DNA of 64,000 nt, taken from Mycobacteroides chelonae (GTDB lineage: Bacteria > Actinomycetota > Actinomycetes > Mycobacteriales > Mycobacteriaceae). Made by a program: the position numbers and the translations under genes. Position 1 is the stretch's first letter. Every line of letters begins with the position of its first letter. Below, one piece after another: positions 19,121-27,415 of this stretch. The stretch lies in the NCBI RefSeq assembly GCF_016767715.1, contig NZ_CP050145.1, forward strand, positions 4,278,001 through 4,342,000, given 5' to 3'. The notes beneath the pieces were generated by a model that had not been told where the DNA came from, did not search any database, and worked only from the letters and a program-made list of their open reading frames with translations.

Positions 19121-19981
19121 TTAGCCCGAGAGATTGAAGTGGCCGGACCCGCCGTAGACGGCAAGTGAGATGAACAGAGTGACAAGCACAACCACGATCA
19201 GGGAGGTGCGCACGGCCTGACCGACGGCGACACCGACACCCACCGGTCCGCCGGAGGCGTTGAATCCGTAGTTGGTGTGTACGAGCATCACGACCACTGA
19301 CATGACGATCGCCTGCAAGAACGACCACAGCAGATCGGTGGGCACCAAGAAGGTGTTGAAGTAGTGGTCGTACACACCCGGGGACTGACCATTGATCATC
19401 ACGGTGGTCGCGCGGGAGGCGAAGAACGCCGCCAGCACCGATAGCGAGTACAGCGGGATGATGGCGATGAGCCCCGCCACCAGACGGGTGGACACGAGAT
19501 ACGAAACCGCGTGCACTGCCATGGTTTCCAGCGCGTCGATCTCCTCAGCGACACGCATGGCGCCCAGTTGGGCGGTGGTTCCGGCGCCGATAGTCGCCGC
19601 CATTGCGATACCCGCCACCACCGGCGCGATGATGCGCACATTGAGGAAGGCGGACAGGAAGCCGGTAAGTGCCTCGATACCGATATTGCCCAGCGACGAG
19701 TAACCCTGTACCGCGATGACGCCACCGGAGGCGAGAGTCAGGAAAACCGCGACACCCACGGTTCCGCCGATCATCACCAGGGCACCGGTGCCCATGGTGA
19801 TCTCGGCAAGCACCCGGATGGTTTCCTTGCGGTACTTCGTCAGTGCTGCGGGGATGTAACTCAGTGACTGCGCGTAGAAAAGAGCCTGCTCACCGAATTT
19901 GTCGAACGAGCGTCCCAGACCACGCATATACCGAACGGTATAGGAGGTGACGGTGTGCGTCGAAAGATACGGTCCGGTCAC
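19121..19981 (-). CDS. yrbE4B: Mce4 ABC-type permease YrbE4B
   Basis: A 286-aa MlaE/YrbE-family permease with about five to six membrane segments. Conserved features: PVVAGIAMAATIGAGTTAQLGAMRVAEEIDALETMAVHAVSYLVSTRL, the EQ-loop region of the family. Start is GTG at 19981, sharing one base with the yrbE4A stop (TAGTG); the much longer open frame upstream is yrbE4A read out of frame. Pairs with YrbE4A in the inner membrane. Confidence 0.94.
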   Translation of the reverse strand: MTGPYLSTHTVTSYTVRYMRGLGRSFDKFGEQALFYAQSLSYIPAALTKYRKETIRVLAEITMGTGALVMIGGTVGVAVFLTLASGGVIAVQGYSSLGNIGIEALTGFLSAFLNVRIIAPVVAGIAMAATIGAGTTAQLGAMRVAEEIDALETMAVHAVSYLVSTRLVAGLIAIIPLYSLSVLAAFFASRATTVMINGQSPGVYDHYFNTFLVPTDLLWSFLQAIVMSVVVMLVHTNYGFNASGGPVGVGVAVGQAVRTSLIVVVLVTLFISLAVYGGSGHFNLSG

Positions 19982-20748
19982 TAGTGCTTCACCAGGACCC
20001 GCACACCGATGGCCGTCATGACCACGTTGATGACGAACAAACAAATGAAGGAGTAGACGACGGTCTCGTTGACCGCATCGCCGACGCCCTTGGGGCCGCC
20101 CTTGACGGTGAGCCCGCGATAACAGCCGACAAGTCCGGCGAAGATGCCGAACAGGAAGGCCTTGATCTCCGAGATCATCAGCTCGCCGAGGCCGGTGAGC
20201 ACCGTAAGACCGTTGATGAAGGCGCCGGGATTGACACCCTGCAGGAACACCGAGAATACGTAGCCGCCGACCATACCGATGGCACAGACCAGGCCGTTGA
20301 GCAGCAGCGCGACAAAGGTCGAGGCCAGCACGCGCGGAACCACGAGCCGCTGGATCGGATCGATACCCAGCACCTGCATCGCGTCGATCTCCTCGCGAAT
20401 GGTGCGGGCGCCCAAATCCGCGCAGATCGCCGTGGCGCCGGCGCCCGCGACGACGAGCACGGTAACCACCGGGCCCAGCTGGGTCACCGTGCCGAACGCC
20501 GTGGCTGCACCCGACAGGTCCGCGGCGCCGATCTCGCGCAGCAGGATATTCAGAGTGAACGCCACCAGCACGGTGAAGGGAATGGCCACCAGGAGCGTCG
20601 GCAGCAATGAGACCCGCGCGATGAACCAGGTCTGATCCAGGAATTCCTGCCCTTGGAACGGGCGGCGGAAGATGTTGCGGAACGTGGCCAATGACATGGA
20701 GACGAAGCCGCCGACGGCGCGTGCGGGCGCCGCGAGCTGCTGCTTCAA
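19981..20748 (-). CDS. yrbE4A: Mce4 ABC-type permease YrbE4A
   Basis: A 255-aa MlaE/YrbE permease, first gene of the mce4 operon. The family loop reads GAGATAICADLGARTIREEIDAMQVLGIDPIQRLVVPRVLA. The start is an unusual TTG at 20748, with AGGAG 6 nt upstream; no ATG or GTG gives full length. Five or six hydrophobic segments. The ATPase (MceG) that powers the complex is not in this window. Confidence 0.94.
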   Translation of the reverse strand: MKQQLAAPARAVGGFVSMSLATFRNIFRRPFQGQEFLDQTWFIARVSLLPTLLVAIPFTVLVAFTLNILLREIGAADLSGAATAFGTVTQLGPVVTVLVVAGAGATAICADLGARTIREEIDAMQVLGIDPIQRLVVPRVLASTFVALLLNGLVCAIGMVGGYVFSVFLQGVNPGAFINGLTVLTGLGELMISEIKAFLFGIFAGLVGCYRGLTVKGGPKGVGDAVNETVVYSFICLFVINVVMTAIGVRVLVKH

Positions 20749-20846
20749 CCTTTACTCCTGTCTCACGCATCCCGGTACCGCCGGAGTCTCGCCCCAAAAG
20801 AACCGGTTAACGATCGGCGTGTACCTACCACACTGTGAGGCGCACC

Positions 20847-20876
20847 ATACTAACGAGAAAAAATTCTTAGTGTCAA
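20847..20876 (-). promoter_or_regulatory. Strong sigma70-type promoter of mce4 operon
   Basis: On the minus strand TTGACA (20871-20876), 18 nt, then TAGTAT (20847-20852). It would give a leader of about 90 nt before the TTG of yrbE4A. It lies downstream of the KstR box at 20941, 64 bp from it. Confidence 0.55.
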
Positions 20877-20940
20877 TTCATGTACGAATAGACAAATCGC
20901 ACGCCGTGTCCACTTTGTCCTGCGGGTTTGATGCGATAAC

Positions 20941-20954
20941 TAGAACTCGTTCTA
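20941..20954. promoter_or_regulatory. KstR box, mce4 operon
   Basis: TAGAACTCGTTCTA matches TnnAACnnGTTnnA perfectly, with six-base inverted half-sites. It lies between the stop of the hsd4A-like gene and yrbE4A, so it should regulate mce4. Confidence 0.88.
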
Positions 20955-20984
20955 TTAAATTCACACCCTCGCCCTCGTTGCTCT

Positions 20985-21890
20985 TTACTCCTCGACCATC
21001 AGTGCGGTCGCCGAAAATGTGCGCTTCGGATCGTGTCCAGCAAAGAAATCAGCCAGGGCCGAATTCAGTGCCGACGGATCCCACGCGTCCGAATCCGCAG
21101 TGAACTTCGCCTCCACAGTAGGCGCCGCCAACAAGGTGACGGTGGGTCCGTAAACAATGAACAGCTGACCGTTAACTGCTTCCGCTGCGGGCGAGGCCAA
21201 GTACCGCACCAGGGTCACGACATGCTCAGGGGAAAGCGGATCAATGGAATCCTCGGGCGCGTCACCAAAAACGTCGGCCGTCATCGCGGTGCGGGCGCGC
21301 GGGGCGATGGCGTTGGCCCGCACCCCGTATCGACCGAGGGCGCGTGCGGCCGACAACGTGAGGGCGGTGATACCGGCTTTGGCAGCGCCGTAGTTGGCCT
21401 GCCCCTCCGGCCCGAGGAGACCGGCCTCAGACGACGTATTGATGAGGCGGCCGTAGACAGGGGCACCGGCCGCCTTCGACGCTCCGCGCCAGTAGGTGGC
21501 GGCGTTGCGGGTCAGCAGGAAGTGGCCGCGCAGGTGCACGTGGATGACGGCGTCGAACTCCTCGTCCGACATGTTGAAGAGCATCCGATCCCGGGTGATG
21601 CCAGCGTTGTTGACCACGACGTGCAGCCCACCGAGCGATTCGGCGGTGGAGATCAGCTCGTCGGCGGTAGAGCGCTCACCGATGTCACCGGCGACGGTCA
21701 CGCCCTTGGCGCCCACCGCGGCGATCTCGTCGAGCACATCGCTGCCCTCCAGGGCAGGTGCGATGTCGTTGACAATGACCGTCGCTCCGGACCGGGCCAG
21801 CCCGATGGCCTCGGCGCGGCCGAGCCCCGCCGCGGCTCCGGTGACAATGGCGACGCGGCCACTCAGGTCGGCATCAGCAATCGCGCTCAT
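20985..21890 (-). CDS. hsd4A: Hsd4A-like 17-beta-hydroxysteroid dehydrogenase (SDR)
   Basis: A 301-aa short-chain dehydrogenase of the Hsd4A/Rv3502c type. Cofactor motif TGAAAGLGRAEA at residues 17-28, NNAGITRDRMLFNM at 94-107, and catalytic S153/S154, Y167 and K171 (QANYGAAK). The C-terminal extension past 250 is typical of this subgroup. Relatives oxidise 17-hydroxysteroids and 22-hydroxyacyl-CoA intermediates in sterol side-chain removal. It lies 94 nt downstream of fdxD on the same strand and upstream of mce4. Confidence 0.87.
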   Translation of the reverse strand: MSAIADADLSGRVAIVTGAAAGLGRAEAIGLARSGATVIVNDIAPALEGSDVLDEIAAVGAKGVTVAGDIGERSTADELISTAESLGGLHVVVNNAGITRDRMLFNMSDEEFDAVIHVHLRGHFLLTRNAATYWRGASKAAGAPVYGRLINTSSEAGLLGPEGQANYGAAKAGITALTLSAARALGRYGVRANAIAPRARTAMTADVFGDAPEDSIDPLSPEHVVTLVRYLASPAAEAVNGQLFIVYGPTVTLLAAPTVEAKFTADSDAWDPSALNSALADFFAGHDPKRTFSATALMVEE

Positions 21891-21984
21891 AGTGATTTCC
21901 CTTCAGTCCCATGCAATCGACGCACCGAATCACGCCGACACCGCTTCGCCGAACGCGAAGTAGGCCGGTGATTTACGAATGCCT

Positions 21985-22176
21985 CTAGTCTTTGCGAATC
22001 AAAGCGGCACGCGGGCACTCCGCGATCGCCTGTTCGACCAGATCTTCCTGATCGGCCGGTACTTCCTCCTGCAGGATGACGACATAGTCGTCGTCATCGA
22101 CGTCGAATACCTCTGGAGCGATCCCGAGACACACCAAGTTGCCTTCACAACGGTCAGGAATTACACCGACACGCAT
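21985..22176 (-). CDS. fdxD: 3Fe-4S-type ferredoxin FdxD
   Basis: A 63-aa ferredoxin. Three cluster cysteines are visible: C10 and C16 in RCEGNLVCLGIAPEVF and C54 in IAECPRAAL; the fourth position is not Cys, as in one-cluster 3Fe-4S ferredoxins. Likely electron donor to a steroid P450 or other oxygenase. Probably cotranscribed with hsd4A from the divergent promoter shared with fadE26. Confidence 0.92.
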   Translation of the reverse strand: MRVGVIPDRCEGNLVCLGIAPEVFDVDDDDYVVILQEEVPADQEDLVEQAIAECPRAALIRKD

Positions 22177-22261
22177 TGGAAACCTCTTTCCGGCGCTAAA
22201 TGACTCGGCGAGCCGACGTCATCGTCTATTTGGGCTGTATCGCCAGACTACGACACGTGAC

Positions 22262-22314
22262 CCACGACACAACCCTGGTGACGCCAGGATCTCTGGGCTG
22301 GGTTTGTGTCGTGG
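22262..22314. repeat. Long stem-loop between fdxD and fadE26
   Basis: Arms CCACGACACAA (22262-22272) and TTGTGTCGTGG (22304-22314) are exact complements around a 31-nt centre that itself holds CTGG/CCAG. It would lie in the 5' leader of the fdxD transcript. Together with the KstR box it fills most of the 228-bp gene-free stretch. Confidence 0.6.
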
Positions 22315-22337
22315 CGCCGCGTCTGGACTCCCTAGAC

Positions 22338-22351
22338 TAGAACGTGTTACA
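22338..22351. promoter_or_regulatory. KstR box, divergent fdxD / fadE26 promoters
   Basis: TAGAACGTGTTACA matches the consensus. On the plus strand it starts within TAGACT (22333-22338), a likely -10 for fadE26. On the minus strand it sits between TTGACA (22359-22364) and TAGTCT (22334-22339), a promoter for fdxD with a long 19-nt spacer. One bound repressor could block both directions. Confidence 0.88.
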
Positions 22352-22404
22352 ACTCTTGTGTCAACGTGGGTCACACCTGAGGGCCACGGCAGCGGAGGTC
22401 ACAC

Positions 22405-23583
22405 ATGCATATCGCCTACACGCCCGAGCAGGAAGAGCTGCGCCGCGAGCTACGCGCGTACTTCGACAAACTGCTGACCCCGGAGCGGCGCGAGGCCTTG
22501 GCGTCCAATCAGGGTGAGTACGGCAGCGGCAACGTCTACCGCGAGACCGTGGAACAGATGGGTGCCGACGGCTGGCTCGCTCTGGGCTGGCCCAAGGAAT
22601 TCGGCGGCCAGGACCGCTCGGTGATGGATCAGCTGATCTTCACCGACGAGGCCGCGATCGCCGGCGCCCCCGTGCCGTTCCTGACCATCAACAGCGTCGC
22701 GCCGACGATCATGCACTTCGGCACCGATGAGCAGAAGAAGTTCTTCCTGCCGAAGATCGCGGCGGGCAAGCTGCACTTCTCCATCGGATACTCCGAGCCT
22801 GGCGCCGGTACCGACCTCGCCTCACTGCGCACCTCGGCTGTTCGTGACGGCGACGACTACATCATCAACGGCCAGAAGATGTGGACCAGCCTCATCGAGT
22901 ACGCCGACTACATCTGGCTGGCGGTGCGTACCAACACAGAAGTAAAGAAGCATCGCGGTATCTCCATGCTCATCGTGCCCACCACCGCGGAGGGCTTCTC
23001 GTACACCAAGGTCCGCACCATGGCCGGGCCCGGCACGAGCGCTACCTATTACCAGGATGTGCGTGTCCCGGTGACGAGCCGAGTCGGTGAGGAGAACGCG
23101 GGCTGGAAGCTGGTGACCAACCAGCTCAATCACGAGCGGGTGGCCCTGGTCTCCTCGGCGCCGATCATCACCGCACTGCGCGAGGTACGCGAGTGGGCAC
23201 AGAACACCAAGGGCCCCGGCGGCCGGATCATCGACGCCGAATGGGTTCAGCTGAACCTGGCGCGCGTGCATGCCAAGGTCGAATACCTCAAGCTGATCAA
23301 CTGGGAGCTGGCCTCCGCCACCGATGCCGCTCCCTCCCCCGCCGATGCCTCCGCCACGAAGGTCTTCGGCACCGAGTTGGCCACCGAGGCCTACCGACTC
23401 CTCATGGAGGTACTCGGGACGGCGGCGACACTGCGTCAGGACTCCCCCGGTGCGCAGCTACGCGGACGCGTCGAGCGGATGCACCGGGCCTGCTTGATCC
23501 TCACATTCGGCGGCGGCACCAACGAGGTTCAGCGCGACATCATCGCGATGACTGCACTCGGCCAGCCTGCGGCGACACGCTAG
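22405..23583 (+). CDS. fadE26: Acyl-CoA dehydrogenase FadE26 (ChsE4)
   Basis: A 392-aa acyl-CoA dehydrogenase subunit. Flavin/substrate region FSIGYSEPGAGTDLASLRT and the C-terminal CLILTFGGGTNEVQRDIIAMTALGQP are intact. In M. tuberculosis the product pairs with FadE27 as an alpha2beta2 enzyme that dehydrogenates the C27 steroid side-chain CoA ester. Starts MHIAYTPEQEEL 53 nt after the KstR box; 16 nt separate it from fadE27. Confidence 0.93.
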   Translation: MHIAYTPEQEELRRELRAYFDKLLTPERREALASNQGEYGSGNVYRETVEQMGADGWLALGWPKEFGGQDRSVMDQLIFTDEAAIAGAPVPFLTINSVAPTIMHFGTDEQKKFFLPKIAAGKLHFSIGYSEPGAGTDLASLRTSAVRDGDDYIINGQKMWTSLIEYADYIWLAVRTNTEVKKHRGISMLIVPTTAEGFSYTKVRTMAGPGTSATYYQDVRVPVTSRVGEENAGWKLVTNQLNHERVALVSSAPIITALREVREWAQNTKGPGGRIIDAEWVQLNLARVHAKVEYLKLINWELASATDAAPSPADASATKVFGTELATEAYRLLMEVLGTAATLRQDSPGAQLRGRVERMHRACLILTFGGGTNEVQRDIIAMTALGQPAATR

Positions 23584-23599
23584 AAGGGACTGCACTGCA

Positions 23600-24697
23600 A
23601 TGGATTTCTCCCTGACCGAGGCACAGACCGACCTTGCCGGCCTGACCCGTACCATCGCGTCGGCGATCAGCACTCCGGAGCGCCAGAAGGAGCTCGACAA
23701 GCAGGACAGCCGATTCGACTGGCAGCTGTGGACCAAGCTCGTCGAGGCCGACATCCTCTCGACCGCGGCGCCCGAATCGTTGGGCGGCGGCGGATTCGGC
23801 GTGCTGGAGCAGTCGTCGATTCTCGTCGAACTGGGCCGCGAACTCGCCGCGGTTCCGTACCTGGAGTCGGTGGTACTGGCGGCTGGAGCGCTCGCCGCGT
23901 TCGGTTCCGAAGCACTGCAGAATGATTGGGCTGCACCGGCTGTCGCCGGTAAGAAGGTGCTGACCATCGCGCTCGACGGCGAACCGGGCGAGGGGCCCGT
24001 CGCTGCCCGGGCCGAGGGCGCCGGTCACGTGCTGACCGGCAATCGGGTCCTGGTGCCGTTCGGCGTCGAGGCCGACGCGTACCTGGTACCTGCCGAGACC
24101 GAAAACGGTGTCGCGGTCTTTCTCGTGGCTGCCGACGATCCCGGCGTCACTCAGGAGACATTGCACACCACCGGCAAAGACAGCTCCGCTGAGCTGATTC
24201 TCTCCGAGGTTCCCGTTCCTGCTGACCGCAAGGTCGGCGGCGTCGAGGTCGTGGAGTGGCTGCGGCTGCGGGAATCTCTGGGGCACAGCGCCTATCAACT
24301 TGGCGTTCTGGAGCGGGCGCTGGAGCTGACCGCCGACTACGCGCGCACCCGCGAGCAGTTCGGCAAGCCGATCGGTGGCTTCCAGGCGGTGGCTCAGCGG
24401 CTGGCCGACGGCTACATCGACGTCAAGGGTCTGCGCCTCACCCTGTGGCAGGCAGCATGGCGGGTCTCCGAAGATCTCCCCGCCGATGTCGACGTCGCCA
24501 CGGCCAAGTTCTGGGCCTCCGATGCCGGCCACCGCGTCGCACACACCGCAGTCCACGTGCACGGCGGCGTGGGTATCGACGAGGACCATCCGGTGCACCG
24601 CTACTTCCTGGCCGCCAAGCGCGGCGAGTTCGCTTCGGGCAGCGCGACGGAGCAACTGCGCCGCATCGGCCGCGAACTCGCCGATACACCTGCCTAG
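23600..24697 (+). CDS. fadE27: Acyl-CoA dehydrogenase FadE27 (ChsE5)
   Basis: A 365-aa partner subunit. N-terminal MDFSLTEAQTDLAGLTRTI, central REQFGKPIGGFQAVAQRLAD and C-terminal VHVHGGVGIDEDHPVHRYFLAAKR are typical of the smaller half of heteromeric steroid ACADs. AAGGGA precedes the ATG. The stop codon TAG forms part of a -10 element for fadD17. Confidence 0.93.
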   Translation: MDFSLTEAQTDLAGLTRTIASAISTPERQKELDKQDSRFDWQLWTKLVEADILSTAAPESLGGGGFGVLEQSSILVELGRELAAVPYLESVVLAAGALAAFGSEALQNDWAAPAVAGKKVLTIALDGEPGEGPVAARAEGAGHVLTGNRVLVPFGVEADAYLVPAETENGVAVFLVAADDPGVTQETLHTTGKDSSAELILSEVPVPADRKVGGVEVVEWLRLRESLGHSAYQLGVLERALELTADYARTREQFGKPIGGFQAVAQRLADGYIDVKGLRLTLWQAAWRVSEDLPADVDVATAKFWASDAGHRVAHTAVHVHGGVGIDEDHPVHRYFLAAKRGEFASGSATEQLRRIGRELADTPA

Positions 24698-24700
24698 TAT
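24695..24700 (+). promoter_or_regulatory. -10 element of fadD17 overlapping fadE27 stop
   Basis: TAGTAT, whose TAG is the fadE27 stop codon, lies 6 nt before the GTG of fadD17. It may give a separate leaderless fadD17 transcript inside the operon. Confidence 0.4.
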
Positions 24701-24706
24701 CTGGTT

Positions 24707-26212
24707 GTGGGCACGCCGGAGAGCACAACGGTCACGCAGCTGCTGGCGAACCTGGCCGATGTTGAGGACCGGGGGCTGCATTTCGAGGGTTCGTTCACGT
24801 CGTGGCGTGATCATGTGGCCGAAAGCCGCCGCCTGGCATCGGTATTGCGCGCACGCTTGGACCCGTCGAAGCCGCCGCATGTCGGTGTGATCCTGGAGAA
24901 CACCCCCGGGTTCGCGCGACTCCTTTCCGCGGCCGCACTAGGTGGCCTGGTGCTGGTGGGCTTGAATTCGACACGGCGCGGATCGGCTTTGCAGCGTGAT
25001 GTCGAGCTCGCCGACTGCCAATTCATCATCACGGACGAATCCGAAACCGTTGTCGACCCACAACATCCACTGATCGAGATCACCGATGTGCGACCGGATG
25101 AACTGTTCATGCTCATCTTCACCTCGGGCACCAGCGGAGACCCCAAGGCCGTCCAGATCACCCATGCCAAGGTGGCCTCGGCGGGGGTCATGCTGTCCTC
25201 GCGCTTTGGTCTCGGTCCCACAGATGTCTGTTATCTCTCGATGCCGATGTTCCATTCCAATGCGGTGCTCGCGGGCTGGTCGGTGGCCGTCGCCGCCGGT
25301 GCGTCGATTGCGTTGCGCCGCCGCTTCTCCGCATCGGGATTCCTCAACGATGTCCGCCGATACGGGGCGACGTATGCCAACTACGTCGGTAAGCCGATGT
25401 CGTATGTGCTGGCGACACCGGAACGGCCCGATGACGCCGAGAACCCGTTGAAGTTCATGTACGGCAACGAGGCGGCTGCCGGCGATACCGACCGATTCGC
25501 CAAGCGATTCGGCGCCTTTGTGGTGGACGGGTTCGGGTCGACCGAGGGCGGGGTAGCGCTGGGCTGGGCGCCGGGGACGCCGCCCGGTGCGATAGGCCCC
25601 CTGACCCCCGACGTTCAGATTCTGAACGTCCAGACCGGACAGCCTTGCCCCCCTGCGGTTTTCGACCAGAGCGGCAAGGTGGTCAATGCCGAGGAGGCCA
25701 CCGGCGAGCTGGTGAATGTGACCGGCCCCGGACGATTCACCGGCTATTACAAGAACGCAGAGGCCGATGCCGAGCGCATGGTCGAGGGCAAGTACCGCAG
25801 CGGCGACCTCGCCTATGCCGACGAAAACGGGTTCGTGTACTTCGCCGGACGCCTGGGCGATTGGCTGCGGGTCGACGGCGAGAACCTGGGCACCGCCCCC
25901 ATCGAGCGCGTGCTGCTGCGCCATCCGGATATCACCGAGGTTGCCATCTATGGCATTCCAGATCCCACCGTCGGAGATCGTGTCATGGCGGCCCTGATCG
26001 TACGTAACGGGTTCGAGGCATCGAAGCTGGGTGAGTTCCTCTCCGCACAAGAGGATCTCGGGCCCAAACAGTGGCCGTCATTCGTCCGCATAAGCACCGA
26101 TCTCCCGCGTACCGCGACATTCAAGGTGATCAAGCGGCAGCTGTCGGCCGAGGCGTTGGAAACCAGCGACCCGCTGTGGCGGCTCTCCGGGAGCACCTAC
26201 ATTCAGCCCTGA
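24707..26212 (+). CDS. fadD17: Steroid-CoA ligase FadD17
   Basis: A 501-aa acyl-CoA synthetase. AMP-binding motif FTSGTSGDPKAVQ at about residues 138-150, VDGFGSTEGGVALGWAPG, YRSGDLAYADENGFVYFAGRLGDWLRVDGENL and the C-terminal catalytic lysine region TATFKVIKRQL. In M. tuberculosis FadD17 activates shortened steroid side-chain acids. Start is GTG at 24707; no Shine-Dalgarno is present. Confidence 0.9.
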   Translation: MGTPESTTVTQLLANLADVEDRGLHFEGSFTSWRDHVAESRRLASVLRARLDPSKPPHVGVILENTPGFARLLSAAALGGLVLVGLNSTRRGSALQRDVELADCQFIITDESETVVDPQHPLIEITDVRPDELFMLIFTSGTSGDPKAVQITHAKVASAGVMLSSRFGLGPTDVCYLSMPMFHSNAVLAGWSVAVAAGASIALRRRFSASGFLNDVRRYGATYANYVGKPMSYVLATPERPDDAENPLKFMYGNEAAAGDTDRFAKRFGAFVVDGFGSTEGGVALGWAPGTPPGAIGPLTPDVQILNVQTGQPCPPAVFDQSGKVVNAEEATGELVNVTGPGRFTGYYKNAEADAERMVEGKYRSGDLAYADENGFVYFAGRLGDWLRVDGENLGTAPIERVLLRHPDITEVAIYGIPDPTVGDRVMAALIVRNGFEASKLGEFLSAQEDLGPKQWPSFVRISTDLPRTATFKVIKRQLSAEALETSDPLWRLSGSTYIQP

Positions 26213-26217
26213 CGCCC

Positions 26218-26269
26218 AGTGTGCGGATCTGGTCGAAATCTCGCTGATACTCGACACTATCCGCACACT
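26218..26269. repeat. Stem-loop with 30-nt loop between convergent genes
   Basis: Arms AGTGTGCGGAT (26218-26228) and ATCCGCACACT (26259-26269), exact complements, flank a 30-nt loop containing CTGGTCGAAATC. It lies between the ends of fadD17 and the NMO gene and may stop transcription from both sides. There is no U-tract. The hairpin at 60727-60784 has the same loop length and a related core. Confidence 0.65.
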
Positions 26270-26296
26270 CGGCGGCTAGGAGAGCGGCGGGCAGAG

Positions 26297-27412
26297 CTAG
26301 CCGCGGATCTGGTTCAGCTTGTCGACAGCGCTCTCGAAACCGGCCACCAGGTCGGCCACGATCTCGGAGGTAGGCCGAATCTCGTTCATCCGCCCGACAA
26401 TCTGCCCCGCGGGGAAGCAGACAGTCTCCGGGTCATGCGCACGATTCATCCGCTCGTGCGCCCCGCTCACCAGAATGTTCTGTAGCGGCATCGGCAGCGG
26501 CGTGGGCGCACCCTCGGCATCCCAGGCCTGAGTCCACTTGGTCTTCAGCAGTCGCGCGGGCTTTCCGGTGTAGATGCGGGTGCGCACGGTGTCGCTGGAG
26601 GTCGCCTTCAACAGCGCCTGCTGCACCACGGAATCGCCACCGCTGGTAACGCTTCCAAGGTCATACTCGGCGGCGGTCAGCCAGATGGAGCCGGTCCACA
26701 CACCCGAGGCACCGAGCGCCAGGGCTGCCGCGGCCTGTCTGCCGCTGCCGATACCACCGGCCGCCAGCACCGGGGCGCTGCCGTCGAGGGCATCCACGAT
26801 CTCGGGCCAGAGCACCATGGATGCCACATCGCCGGTATGTCCACCGGCCTCATAGCCTTGGGCCACAACGATATCGACACCGTTCTCGACATGCCGTTTG
26901 GCGTGTTCGGCCTTCCCCGCCAGCGCGGCGACCGGCACGCCGTGCTCGTGCGCCTGGTCGATCACGTCCTTGGGCGGGGAGCCGAGCGCATTGGCAATCA
27001 GCTTGATCGGATGCTTGAGCGCGACCTCCACATGTGAGCGGGCCACCGAATGCAGCCAGCCCAGCACCCCCGCCGACTCACGTTCGCCCGGCAGTGGGGG
27101 CACGCCCAGGTCGGCAAGAGTCTTCTCGACGAAATCCTTGTGCCCCTGCGGAATCAGTTTGTCGATGTCTACCGCAGTGCCCTCGGTGGGCACCTTGGCC
27201 GGCATCACGATGTCGACACCGTAGGGCTTGCCGTCGGTGTTCTCATCCATCCAATTCAGAACGGCGTCCAACTCGTCGGGATCGTTGAAGCGGACACACC
27301 CCAGCACACCCATCCCGCCCGCGCGGGTGATGGCTGCGGCGACCTTCTCCGAGGGCGTAAAACCGAATATCGGATAGCGGATTCCGAACCGCTCACAAAG
27401 GTCGGTATGCAT
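26297..27412 (-). CDS. Nitronate monooxygenase-family FMN protein
   Basis: A 371-aa TIM-barrel flavoprotein. N-terminal LCERFGIRYPIFGF, the FMN/phosphate motif VAQGYEAGGHTGDVAS, and APVLAAGGIGSGRQAAAALALGASGVWTGS are family hallmarks. The mycobacterial steroid enzyme IpdC (Rv3553) belongs to this family, but the catalytic role here is not fixed by sequence. It begins 3 nt after fadD19 ends, so it belongs to the fadD19 transcript and probably acts in sterol breakdown. Confidence 0.85.
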   Translation of the reverse strand: MHTDLCERFGIRYPIFGFTPSEKVAAAITRAGGMGVLGCVRFNDPDELDAVLNWMDENTDGKPYGVDIVMPAKVPTEGTAVDIDKLIPQGHKDFVEKTLADLGVPPLPGERESAGVLGWLHSVARSHVEVALKHPIKLIANALGSPPKDVIDQAHEHGVPVAALAGKAEHAKRHVENGVDIVVAQGYEAGGHTGDVASMVLWPEIVDALDGSAPVLAAGGIGSGRQAAAALALGASGVWTGSIWLTAAEYDLGSVTSGGDSVVQQALLKATSSDTVRTRIYTGKPARLLKTKWTQAWDAEGAPTPLPMPLQNILVSGAHERMNRAHDPETVCFPAGQIVGRMNEIRPTSEIVADLVAGFESAVDKLNQIRG

Positions 27413-27415
27413 GGC

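Noticed and set aside
19121..20797. A 558-aa open frame over yrbE4B and yrbE4A.
   Set aside because: The N-terminal half is yrbE4A read in the wrong frame, rich in Arg/Gly; YrbE4B starts with GTG at 19981.
20801..20808. AACCGGTT core upstream of yrbE4A as another KstR site.
   Set aside because: Only the inner eight bases fit; both outer consensus bases are wrong, and such cores are expected many times by chance.
23540..24880. A 446-aa frame opposite fadE27.
   Set aside because: Shadow of fadE27; no start context and no recognisable motif.
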